DNA of 64,000 nucleotides, from NCBI GenBank assembly GCA_046482855.1, contig JAWOEH010000127.1, positions 47,935 to 111,934 on the forward strand. Direction: 5' to 3'. The first letter of the stretch is position 1. Each line of letters opens with the position of its first letter. Below the pieces are notes generated by a model, which saw only the letters and a list, made by a program, of their open reading frames with translations, made no database searches and was not told the origin of the DNA. This DNA comes from CAYVSF01 sp046482855. GTDB taxonomy: Bacteria; Bacteroidota; Bacteroidia; Bacteroidales; UBA12077. This document shows positions 54,136-62,493 of this stretch, piece by piece. The position numbers and the translations under genes are program-made.

Positions 54136-55110
54136 TTACGACTCAAGAATGTAGCTGAACATTAAGGGCGCTACAATGGTAGCATCGGACTCGATAATAA
54201 ACTTAGGGGTGTTGATATCCAGTTTTCCCCAGGTGATCTTTTCGTTGGGAACAGCCCCTGAGTAGGATCCATAGCTGGTGGTGCTGTCGCTAATCTGGCA
54301 AAAATATGACCAGAAGGGCGTACTTGTTCTCTCTAAATCCTGATATAGCATTGGGACAACGCAAATGGGAAAATCACCGGCAATACCTCCACCTATTTGG
54401 AAAAAGCCAATGCCAGGTTGGTGGCTATTTTCGGTATACCAGTCGGCAAGCCACATCATATACTCAATACCACTTTTTACTGTTTGTGGAACCAGGTGTC
54501 CTTTTATGCAATAGGAGGCAAAGATATTGCCCATGGTGCTATCTTCCCATCCAGGGACAACAATGGGCAGGTTTTTTTCGGCAGCCGCCAGCATCCAGGA
54601 GTTTTTCGGATCTATTTGGTAGTATTGCTCCAGATCGCCTGAAAGCAGCATCTTATACATGAATTCATGTGGAAAGAACCGTTCGCCAGCCTCTTCGGCT
54701 TCTTGCCATTGCCTGAGAATATGTTGTTGCAAACGACGAAACGCTTCCTCTTCGGGAATGCACGTGTCGGTAACACGATTGAGCCCTTTTTCAAGCAATT
54801 CCCACTCTTGTTTTGGGGTCAAATCCCTGTAATCGGGGACACGCTTATAAAAGTCATGGGCTACCAGGTTCATAATGTCCTCTTCAAGGTTGGCACCTGT
54901 GCAGGAAATGATTTGCACCTTATCCTGACGAATCATTTCTGCCAGACTGCGACCCAACTCTGCTGTGCTCATTGCACCGGCCAGGGTAATCATCATTTTT
55001 CCACCGTTTTTCAGATGCTCAATATAGCCCTCTGAAGCGTCTCGAAGCGTTGCAGCATTAAAGTGATGGAAGTGTTCGTTGATGAAAGACTTGATATCGT
55101 ATTGTTTCAT
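54136..55110 (-). CDS. Deoxyhypusine synthase-like protein, probable homospermidine/polyamine synthase
   Basis: The product is about 324 residues from the ATG at 55110; an ATG at 55143 is also in frame but adds a poor leader. It is a member of the deoxyhypusine synthase (DHS) family: NAD-binding segments (ISCTGANLEEDIMNLVAHDFY, VVPGWEDSTMGNIFASY) and the late GSYSGAVPNEKITWGKLD block. In true DHS the catalytic lysine lies just after a GG motif (VVKHH in human); here the aligned stretch is GGGIAGDFPICVV without Lys. Bacterial homologues of this type act in polyamine synthesis, for example making homospermidine. The operon with arginine decarboxylase and agmatinase supports a polyamine role. 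Confidence 0.85.
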   Translation of the reverse strand: MKQYDIKSFINEHFHHFNAATLRDASEGYIEHLKNGGKMMITLAGAMSTAELGRSLAEMIRQDKVQIISCTGANLEEDIMNLVAHDFYKRVPDYRDLTPKQEWELLEKGLNRVTDTCIPEEEAFRRLQQHILRQWQEAEEAGERFFPHEFMYKMLLSGDLEQYYQIDPKNSWMLAAAEKNLPIVVPGWEDSTMGNIFASYCIKGHLVPQTVKSGIEYMMWLADWYTENSHQPGIGFFQIGGGIAGDFPICVVPMLYQDLERTSTPFWSYFCQISDSTTSYGSYSGAVPNEKITWGKLDINTPKFIIESDATIVAPLMFSYILES

Positions 55111-55147
55111 GAGTTTTGCACTTGATTTGTATAAAAATGACAAATAG

Positions 55148-55999
55148 TTATTGTAACCAGTAAGCTAAGAGTTTATAGTAAAGTTTGGCTGCCAGGAAGT
55201 TTGAAGGCTTGCTGTAGGGGTTTGGACAAAGCTCTACTATGTCGAAACCAACAATTTGCTTTTCGGTAAAAACCCTTTTTAGGAGTTGCAGTGTGGGGTA
55301 CCACATTAAACCGCCAGGCTCTGGAGTGCCTGTAGCCGGAAGAATTGATGGATCAAATGCATCCAGGTCGATGGTTAGGTACACCGGGCCGTTAAGACGA
55401 TCCAACACATCCTGAATCCAGTTTTGAGAGGCGGTTAATTCATGTGCGAAGAACACATTGTCTCTATTCATGTAGGGCTCTTCGCTTACGTCCATGCTTC
55501 GTATGCCAACTTGTACCAAGGGTCCATATTTACTGGCTTCATGTACAGCGCAGGCATGGTTACAGGCACTTCCTTCGTAGGAAGAACGCAGGTCGGCATG
55601 TGCATCCAGTTGCAAAACGTTAAGATTGGGGTAGAGCTCTCGGGCAGCTCGCTGGGCGCCTATGGAAATCGAATGCTCGCCACCAATCAGGGTCACTTTT
55701 TTTTGTTTTTCCAGGTACATGTGGGTAGCCTTGTAAACGGCCTCGGTCATGGCTTCGGGTGATTGGTTTTCCGTTATAGGCTCGGCTAAATAGATGCCTT
55801 TTTTGTAGGGTTCAGAGCCGGTTTCAATATCGAAGAGTTCCATGTTTTCGGCGGCCTCAAGCAATGCACTGGGGCCTTCGTCGGCGCCTTTGCCCCAGGT
55901 ACTTGTCCCGTCGTAGGGTACCGGAATACAAACCACAGCCGAAAAATCGGGCTGGGCATACTTCCCTGAAATACCTGCAAAAGTTGCTTTTTCGTTCAT
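55148..55999 (-). CDS. speB: Agmatinase (SpeB)
   Basis: The 283-residue protein belongs to the ureohydrolase family. The Mn2+ ligand motifs are GGEHSIS, LDAHADLR and TIDLDAFDPS. A PVPYDGTSTWGKGADEGP segment near the N-terminus is typical of agmatinases. It hydrolyses agmatine to putrescine and urea. It lies between the decarboxylase gene upstream and the DHS-like gene downstream on the same strand, giving arginine to agmatine to putrescine to a longer polyamine. Confidence 0.92.
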   Translation of the reverse strand: MNEKATFAGISGKYAQPDFSAVVCIPVPYDGTSTWGKGADEGPSALLEAAENMELFDIETGSEPYKKGIYLAEPITENQSPEAMTEAVYKATHMYLEKQKKVTLIGGEHSISIGAQRAARELYPNLNVLQLDAHADLRSSYEGSACNHACAVHEASKYGPLVQVGIRSMDVSEEPYMNRDNVFFAHELTASQNWIQDVLDRLNGPVYLTIDLDAFDPSILPATGTPEPGGLMWYPTLQLLKRVFTEKQIVGFDIVELCPNPYSKPSNFLAAKLYYKLLAYWLQ

Positions 56000-56044
56000 T
56001 TGCGTAGATGCTGTTAAAAGAAATAGTTCAACGTATCGGGTTGG

Positions 56045-57439
56045 TTATTTATAGCCTAAAAGGGTCATGAAATCCTCAGGCGTTTGTTTCTCGCGGAAGA
56101 GATGGGTCTGTAATTCACCGTGCTCATCGCGGTTAATGATTATGTGTCGGGGTTGCGGGATTAAACAATGTTGCAAACCTCCAGCACCTCCCAAGGTATC
56201 CTGGTAAGCTCCGGTATTAAAAAAACCGATGTATTGGGTTGTTTGTTCACTAATTTTAGGCATGTAAATCGCATTGATATGTTGCTCGGAGTTGTAGTAA
56301 TCATCGCTATCGCATGTGAGCCCTCCCAAAAAGACACGTTCGTAGGGACTGTTCCAGTGATTGATGGGCAGCATAACAAATCGCTTGTTAATGGCCCAAC
56401 TGTCGGGAAGCGTTGTCATAAAAGAACTGTCAATCATGTTCCAGACTTCACGATCGTTTTGTTTTTTTTGCGCCAGGATGGAGTATATAACACCTCCGCT
56501 TTCGCCTACAGTAAAGGAGCCAAATTCGGTGAATACATGTGGTTCAGGTATATTATTGGTTGTGGTGAAAAGCTTAATCTGGCCAATTATTTCATCGGCC
56601 ATATAGGCGTAATCGTAATCAAACGACAGCGAATTTTTAATGGGAAATCCTCCGCCTATATTTAGTGAGTTGAGGTCAGGAGAGACTTTTTTAAGCTCGG
56701 CGTATACGTTTAAACATTTTGTAAGCTCACTCCAATAATAGGAATTATCGCGTATGCCCGTATTGATAAAGAAGTGGAGCATTTTTAAACGCACATTCTT
56801 ATTATTCTTTATGCGGTTTTTGTAAAAAGGGATGATGTCCTTGTAGCCAATTCCGAGCCTGGAGGTATAAAATTCAAACTTAGGTTCTTCTTCCGATGCA
56901 ATGCGTATTCCTACCTCAAAGGGACGTTCGCAAAGTTCCTCTAGAAGGTCGAGCTCCTCAATATTGTCAAGAATCGGGATGGTATTCTTAAACCCTGAAT
57001 TAATTAAACGGGCGATGTTTTGCACATATAAGTCGCGCTTAAACCCATTGCAAATAATGAAAGTCTCTTTGTTAATCTTTCCTTCTTCGTACAGTTTTTC
57101 AACCAGATTGATGTCATAGGCTGAGGAGGTTTCCATATGGATTGCATTGCTCAATGCTGTGTCGAGCACATGCTTGTAATGAGAGCTTTTGGTACAATAG
57201 CAGTAATAGTACTGTCCGTTATACTGATGTTTCTCCATGGCTTGTGAAAACCATTTTTTTGCACGTTGAATGTTTGCAGAGATTTGCGGAAGATAGGTAA
57301 ACTTTAAAGGTGTACCATAGGTCTCGATTACTTTCATCAACGGAATGTCGTGGAACAGGAGGTTGTCTCCGTCAAGTCGGAATTCGGCTTGAGGAAAATC
57401 GAATGTTTGCTCTACCAGGTCAATGTATTTAATCTTCAT
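56045..57439 (-). CDS. speA: Fold-III PLP-dependent arginine decarboxylase
   Basis: The product is about 464 residues from the ATG at 57439; the frame stays open 12 codons upstream. It is an alanine-racemase-fold decarboxylase: the probable PLP lysine is in YYCYCTKSSHYKHV, the glycine-rich phosphate site is LNIGGGFPIKN, and the CDSDDYY motif near the C-terminal end carries the active-site Cys-Asp. It is shorter than the E. coli biosynthetic SpeA (about 660 residues) and resembles the compact Bacteroidota form. The substrate arginine is inferred from the adjoining agmatinase gene; ornithine or diaminopimelate are less likely. Confidence 0.85.
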   Translation of the reverse strand: MKIKYIDLVEQTFDFPQAEFRLDGDNLLFHDIPLMKVIETYGTPLKFTYLPQISANIQRAKKWFSQAMEKHQYNGQYYYCYCTKSSHYKHVLDTALSNAIHMETSSAYDINLVEKLYEEGKINKETFIICNGFKRDLYVQNIARLINSGFKNTIPILDNIEELDLLEELCERPFEVGIRIASEEEPKFEFYTSRLGIGYKDIIPFYKNRIKNNKNVRLKMLHFFINTGIRDNSYYWSELTKCLNVYAELKKVSPDLNSLNIGGGFPIKNSLSFDYDYAYMADEIIGQIKLFTTTNNIPEPHVFTEFGSFTVGESGGVIYSILAQKKQNDREVWNMIDSSFMTTLPDSWAINKRFVMLPINHWNSPYERVFLGGLTCDSDDYYNSEQHINAIYMPKISEQTTQYIGFFNTGAYQDTLGGAGGLQHCLIPQPRHIIINRDEHGELQTHLFREKQTPEDFMTLLGYK

Positions 57440-57472
57440 TAGGACATAAAATAGGGTTAAAAAAAATTTGGT

Positions 57473-57480
57473 CAAATGTA
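57473..57480 (-). promoter_or_regulatory. -7 box upstream of the polyamine operon
   Basis: The minus strand reads TACATTTG, a full TAnnTTTG match, 33 nt upstream of the speA ATG. A clear -33 TTTG is not seen. Confidence 0.45.
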
Positions 57481-57767
57481 GAGTTTTTCAAAAAACAATA
57501 GTCAGTACAGAGGATAAAAAACAAAAAAAAATGAGCGGCTTTGCTTAGGCTTGTAGTGCAATGAAATACAGCTTGTTAAAAGCACCTGCTAACCCCTTCG
57601 AAGCTTACCTATGAGGTATAAGCAAAAAAGCGTATTTACTGGAGCTAGTATAGGCAAAAACAAAGATGTTTTTCTTTTGCTACTGCTTATGGCACGTGAG
57701 CTGCTTTTTAGGATAAATTTTACTTACGTAGCAGAAAGATACAAAAATCGGGGGATTTCTGCTAATG
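57481..57767. other. Intergenic stretch without a recognisable gene
   Basis: This AT-rich region of almost 300 bases lies upstream of the polyamine operon and downstream of the HU/SPOR gene. A 65-codon open frame on the plus strand (57611-57808) runs into a terminator hairpin and looks random. I see no RNA gene. Confidence 0.45.
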
Positions 57768-57795
57768 CAAAAAAAGCCGCGACAGGCGCGGCTTT
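57768..57795 (-). terminator. Intrinsic terminator of the HU/SPOR gene
   Basis: AAAGCCGCG (57773-57781) and CGCGGCTTT (57787-57795) form a perfect nine-pair stem with a five-base loop; the minus strand continues with T7. It is about 20 nt after the stop at 57816. Confidence 0.9.
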
Positions 57796-57815
57796 AGTAT
57801 TTTGGTGAAGAATAG

Positions 57816-58949
57816 TTAGTAGTATAGTAACCAGGCTTGCAATTTTTCTTCTTTCGTTAGGTAGTTCAACTCGGCCATGGCTTTCTTTTTGTCGGCAAAT
57901 GAGCTAAAACTCACAGCATACATGCCGTTTCGTTCGGGCAACATCTCTGCTTTATAGCCTTTTTTGATCAAACTCTGCTGATACCTGGAGGCATTGCTTT
58001 CTTTCTCAAAGCTGCCTGCTATCACATAATATTTTTTTACGTTGGCTGCAGGTTTTGAGGTTTTTGTTTCAGTTTTCTTAGTCTCTTTTGAGGATGTCTC
58101 TTTTTTTGCTGCTGTTGCTTCCTTTTCCTCCTTGGTTTTTTTCTCCGTGGCCTTTTTCTGGGTAGTTTTATCGTTTGTAGTTGCAACTTTTTCCGTGTTT
58201 TGCTTTACCTCTTTGTCCTTGGAAAACATATTTGTTACGGTATCCAAATTTAAGAGTAACAGAACAAATAGAACTGCTGCCGGAATCCCAATTGCCAGTG
58301 CTAAAACCAAGCCTTTATTGTATTTTTTTTCCTTTTGCGCTTTTAGCGGCGGTGCTTTGGCCGCTGTGCTTTGGGGTGCTTTTGGAGGCACGGGTGTTTT
58401 TGTTGGTGTTTGTCCGGTACCTGTGGATTTTTCTTGTGCCGAGGTAGCTGGTTTGCTTGCCGCAGGTTTGGCTTTGTCAGTGGTTTTTGCTGCCTGTGTC
58501 TCGGTTTTATCTGTCTTCTTAGGTTCAGGCTGCTTTTTTGTCTCTTTAGGAGCTTCTTCTTTTACTTTCGTTGGCTCCTTCTCTTTTGTTGTTTTCGCTG
58601 CTTTTGTGGCAGGTGTAAATTGAATTTTCCCCTCCTCAATGGCAAAAACACCAAAGTCTTTAATCTCGAACGACTCGCCCTTCTCAATATCTTTTTTTAT
58701 ACGTTCGGTAAAGTCGTTAATCTTTTCTATTGCTTCATCTTTCGAAATGTCCTCTTTCTTAATGATGTAATTGACCAATAGCTCGTCGTTAAATTTCAGG
58801 AAAGGGCTAAAGTAAATATCATTAAGTTTTTTACTCAGGTCGGTAGCGCTTTTGTATTTGGATGTGGCCCGAACCAAAAAGGCGCCAAAGCCAGGGACAA
58901 TAACCCGGTTGTTTTCCGAAAGCAATTCTTGTATGTAGGAAGCAATCAT
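57816..58949 (-). CDS. HU-CCDC81 and SPOR domain membrane protein
   Basis: The 377-residue protein has two HU-like (CCDC81-type) domains at about 1-115 (ELLSENNRVIVPGFGAFLVR; ESFEIKDFGVFAIEEG), a Lys/Thr/Pro-rich disordered linker (about 118-208), one membrane helix (about 213-233, GLVLALAIGIPAAVLFVLLLL), a second charged linker and a C-terminal SPOR domain (about 303-377, KKYYVIAGSFEKESNASRY). The HU-like part would be cytosolic and the SPOR part periplasmic, where such domains bind denuded peptidoglycan at division sites. The design could tie the nucleoid or a cytosolic partner to septal wall; this is inference. Confidence 0.9.
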   Translation of the reverse strand: MIASYIQELLSENNRVIVPGFGAFLVRATSKYKSATDLSKKLNDIYFSPFLKFNDELLVNYIIKKEDISKDEAIEKINDFTERIKKDIEKGESFEIKDFGVFAIEEGKIQFTPATKAAKTTKEKEPTKVKEEAPKETKKQPEPKKTDKTETQAAKTTDKAKPAASKPATSAQEKSTGTGQTPTKTPVPPKAPQSTAAKAPPLKAQKEKKYNKGLVLALAIGIPAAVLFVLLLLNLDTVTNMFSKDKEVKQNTEKVATTNDKTTQKKATEKKTKEEKEATAAKKETSSKETKKTETKTSKPAANVKKYYVIAGSFEKESNASRYQQSLIKKGYKAEMLPERNGMYAVSFSSFADKKKAMAELNYLTKEEKLQAWLLYY

Positions 58950-59067
58950 GATGTAAATGTTTTGGTTGCTATTTGGGTGTTAAAATTACGATATTATTCC
59001 ATATAATAAGCTATAACTGGCAATCTAACATGAATATCGGTAAAAATCAAATTCTTGGACAAAAAGT

Positions 59068-62000
59068 TTAGTTCTTTGTAAAGGCTTGTTCGATAGAGTG
59101 TAACAAATGGTTGATGGTTATGGGTTTTGAAAAATACTCGTCGAAGCCAGCATCGGTACATTTTTGTTTCTCCTGATCGTGGGCATAGGCCGTTTGGCCA
59201 ATGATTTTCACGTTACGCATGGATTTTATTTGTCGTGTAGCTTCAAAACCATCCATTTCCGGCATTTTTATATCCATTAACACCAAATCGACATTGGGAA
59301 ATTTCTTAATCATCTGAACGGCCTCTTTTCCGTTTTTTGCCCATAATACTTTTGCATTGGTAATGCTCAGGGCTTCTTGTATAAACAAGTAATTAGAGTC
59401 GATATCTTCAGCAACAAGCACTACTTTGTCCTGCCAGTTATATTCTTTTTGCTCTGGGAGTTGATGCGTATTAAATTTTGGATGGGGCACCTCCAGGGGC
59501 AGGGTAAAGTATATATTGGTACCCTGGTTAGGTGTTGATTGCGCCCATATCTTCCCGCCAAGATGTTCGATAAGCTTTTTGGAAATGCTCAATCCGATAC
59601 CGGCACCTCCGTGTGCACGTGTAAAAGAATCATCGGCCTGGCGAAATAAATCGTAAATCATGCCAAACTGATCTTCGGCGATCCCGGAACCCGAATCGAT
59701 AACATGAAATTGTATAACCTCTTCTTTTACTGCATAGCCAAATTCCACAAACCCCTTTGAGGTGAATTTTATAGCATTGTCGATGAGGCTATTGAGTACT
59801 TGACGAACTTTTATTTCATCAACGATAATGGCGAAATCATTGGGCATAACATTGTATACACATGACAGGCGTATGTCTTTATCCTTTTCGGCAATTACTG
59901 TCTTAAAATTGGCATAAAGATCTTTCATAAACCTGTTCACATAACATACGGTGTTATTGATACGAATATTGCCGGCCTGGATTTTTGAAAGCTCAATAAT
60001 TTCATCAATGAGTTTAAGTAATGAAAAACTGTTATCGTGGATAAGCGTTTTGAGCTTTTGTTTTTCGTCGCCGGGAAGTTCTTCATCCATTAAAACATTT
60101 GTGAAACCAATGATGGCATTCATGGGTGTTCGGATTTCATGGGAGAGGTTTGCCAGGAAAGCAGACTTTAATCGATCGGCTTCTTCGGCTTTGTTTTTGG
60201 CTTCTTTAAGATCTTTTTCATAGCGTTTGCGGTGCGAAATATCTTCCGAGATCATCACAAAATGGGTGGGATGCCCTTTTTCATCTTTCACAGCCGATAT
60301 GCTCGCCAGTTCATAGTAGGTATGGCCTTTTTTGGTTTTGCTCTTGATCTCCCCTTGCCAGTCGCGGCCGGTAGTTACATGTGCAATAATTGTGTGGAGT
60401 TTGTGTGCTTCCAGCTGATTGCTTCTTAAAATGGCAATGTTCTTTCCCGATACTTCATCCTCCTGATAGCCTGTAATTTCGGTGAAACGCGGATTGACAA
60501 ACTCAATGATGCCTTGTGTGTTGGTGATGACAACACAGGCAGGTGAGTGCTGAATGGCATTCGAGAGTACTTTCAGGCGTTGCTCATTGCGTTTTTTTTC
60601 GGTTATCTCCAGGCAGATGCCTCCTATCTTCCATTGCTTGTCGACACCCAGGAAACGGAACTTGTGGGTTTGATAAATATTAATGGTTCCATCTTGTCCG
60701 GGGATTTCTTCCTCCACCACAATGTTTTTTCCTGCTAAAACTTGCTGATCTTCCCGCTCAATACGATGGGCAAAACGCTCTTCAAATATCTGGCGGGGAT
60801 GTTTTCCCAGGCAGTTGGGTTTCCCAAAGCGTTTGTGCGTAAACTGATTCATGTATTCCAAGATGCTATTCTCGTCCTTAATGTATACCCCCAATGGCAG
60901 GTTGTTCATGAAGAAGGAGAACTGACGCTCGGAGCGTTTTAAGGCTTCTTCGTACCGTTTACGTTCGGTAATATCTTTAAAATCTTCAATTACGCCAACA
61001 AATTCTTTATTGCTACCCATAAAGGGCACTGTGGTAAGGAGCCCGTGAATTGTTTTGCCACCTCCTGTACGTTTGGCAGCATCAACCTCAACACGACGGG
61101 CACCATTTTTGATTTGCGTTATCGGGCAATCGGCAGTATGGCATCGGGCCCCCGGAAATACTTCGTAGCATTTTTTCCCTTGTGCCTCTTCGATGGGAAT
61201 GCCTGATAGCTTTGAAAATGTTTCATTTACGCGAAGGACAGTAAATTCTTTGCTGATTAATCGTAGACTATTGGCCGTGGTATGGAAAATTTGGTTTAAC
61301 TCCGTGTTGGTATCAATAATTTCACGTGTTTTCTCTTCAAGTTTTCTGTCGAGCGATTTTTGCAAGTCAAAGAACTTGGTGAGGAGTTTATTGAAACTAA
61401 TATACAACGCTGCACAAACCGAAAAAATCAAGAGCAAAATAATCACGACTACTTGTAGTATGTAGGCTTCGAACTTCTTTTCGAAAGCGGTAATGTCCTT
61501 TTGGATAATTAAGCTGATGAGTCCTTCGTCCCGCAGCGTGTTTTGGATGTTGAGTTTTTTTAGGAGTACCTGGTGATTTCCTATGTTGGCGCTAACTGTT
61601 TGGTCGGAAGACAAATTCATCCATTCGCGGATGTAAGTAGAATCCTGAATGTTGCTTTTGTATAAGAAGTAATCATTCTCAGGGCAAGAGGAAAGACTGT
61701 CTGTGAGCCCTTTTATAAAAAAACGTTTATCAAATACAGAAATGATCTCCGTATGATGTTTTTCACGTAGCTGAGCAATAATTTCCTGATCTCGAAGGCT
61801 AAAAACGATGCAACCCCGGAACTTATTGTTGGAAAAATAGGGACGAACCACACTAAAGGCCAATTCGCCTTGCAGCATTTCGAAATCGCTTTGCATGCGT
61901 CGAAGTGTTAGCGCTTTTTGTGCCACCCGGGAGTCAGCAAGAGTTATGTTTCGTTGGTCGTCGTTAGAATGAAGCGTAAGCAAAGAGGAGCCCTCAGCTG

Positions 62001-62340
62001 AAATAAAACCGATGGAGAAATGGTAGGGATATTCCGAGGAGAGCACACTAAAAAACGGATAAGCTTCTTTGTACAGTTTGTCGGGTTGCTTAGCCAAAAA
62101 GGCTGTGATAATGTCTTCGTCGTTGGTAAAAAAGTGAATTTTATCAAGCAGGTTCACACGTGTTGTGTTCAGCAGGGAACGAACCTCGGAAAATACAGCT
62201 TCTATCTCTTTTTGGATTTGCTCTTCCTTAAGGCGATTTTGGTGGCGAATATCGAAGTATAGGTAGGTGGCAGATATCGCTATCAAGAGGGAAGCGACAA
62301 TAAGTAGGGTTTTATTGCGTATACGTTTTTCTATCGACAT
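59068..62340 (-). CDS. Hybrid sensor histidine kinase with multiple PAS domains
   Basis: The 1090-residue protein has membrane segments at about 12-30 and 297-318 that enclose an extracytoplasmic sensor region. Three PAS domains follow (about 345-465, 470-590 and 595-715); the first has a Cys pair around FPGARCHTADCPI. HisKA (FLANLSHEIRTPMNAIIG), the ATPase motifs (DNAIKFT, DSGSGIA, GGAGIGLSISKKL) and a C-terminal receiver with phospho-Asp1023 in DLVLMDIKMPEMDG complete it. All catalytic motifs are intact. No partner gene adjoins it; the downstream gene on the same strand is separated by about 120 bases. The Cys-containing PAS may respond to redox or bind a cofactor. Confidence 0.92.
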   Translation of the reverse strand: MSIEKRIRNKTLLIVASLLIAISATYLYFDIRHQNRLKEEQIQKEIEAVFSEVRSLLNTTRVNLLDKIHFFTNDEDIITAFLAKQPDKLYKEAYPFFSVLSSEYPYHFSIGFISAEGSSLLTLHSNDDQRNITLADSRVAQKALTLRRMQSDFEMLQGELAFSVVRPYFSNNKFRGCIVFSLRDQEIIAQLREKHHTEIISVFDKRFFIKGLTDSLSSCPENDYFLYKSNIQDSTYIREWMNLSSDQTVSANIGNHQVLLKKLNIQNTLRDEGLISLIIQKDITAFEKKFEAYILQVVVIILLLIFSVCAALYISFNKLLTKFFDLQKSLDRKLEEKTREIIDTNTELNQIFHTTANSLRLISKEFTVLRVNETFSKLSGIPIEEAQGKKCYEVFPGARCHTADCPITQIKNGARRVEVDAAKRTGGGKTIHGLLTTVPFMGSNKEFVGVIEDFKDITERKRYEEALKRSERQFSFFMNNLPLGVYIKDENSILEYMNQFTHKRFGKPNCLGKHPRQIFEERFAHRIEREDQQVLAGKNIVVEEEIPGQDGTINIYQTHKFRFLGVDKQWKIGGICLEITEKKRNEQRLKVLSNAIQHSPACVVITNTQGIIEFVNPRFTEITGYQEDEVSGKNIAILRSNQLEAHKLHTIIAHVTTGRDWQGEIKSKTKKGHTYYELASISAVKDEKGHPTHFVMISEDISHRKRYEKDLKEAKNKAEEADRLKSAFLANLSHEIRTPMNAIIGFTNVLMDEELPGDEKQKLKTLIHDNSFSLLKLIDEIIELSKIQAGNIRINNTVCYVNRFMKDLYANFKTVIAEKDKDIRLSCVYNVMPNDFAIIVDEIKVRQVLNSLIDNAIKFTSKGFVEFGYAVKEEVIQFHVIDSGSGIAEDQFGMIYDLFRQADDSFTRAHGGAGIGLSISKKLIEHLGGKIWAQSTPNQGTNIYFTLPLEVPHPKFNTHQLPEQKEYNWQDKVVLVAEDIDSNYLFIQEALSITNAKVLWAKNGKEAVQMIKKFPNVDLVLMDIKMPEMDGFEATRQIKSMRNVKIIGQTAYAHDQEKQKCTDAGFDEYFSKPITINHLLHSIEQAFTKN

Positions 62341-62493
62341 GTGATTGTGCTACACTCATTTTTTGTTGAAAACCTGCGTTCCAACCTGTAATTATTGTAT
62401 TTTCGTGTAATAGTCAATGATAACTCTTTTTTGCCAGACAGAACAGGAGATTGTCGCGGACTTTATTAACAAATTTAAAACCCTGACAAGATT

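Noticed and set aside
57611..57808. Possible 65-residue gene on the plus strand
   Set aside because: It reads through the terminator stem of the HU/SPOR gene and has no family likeness.
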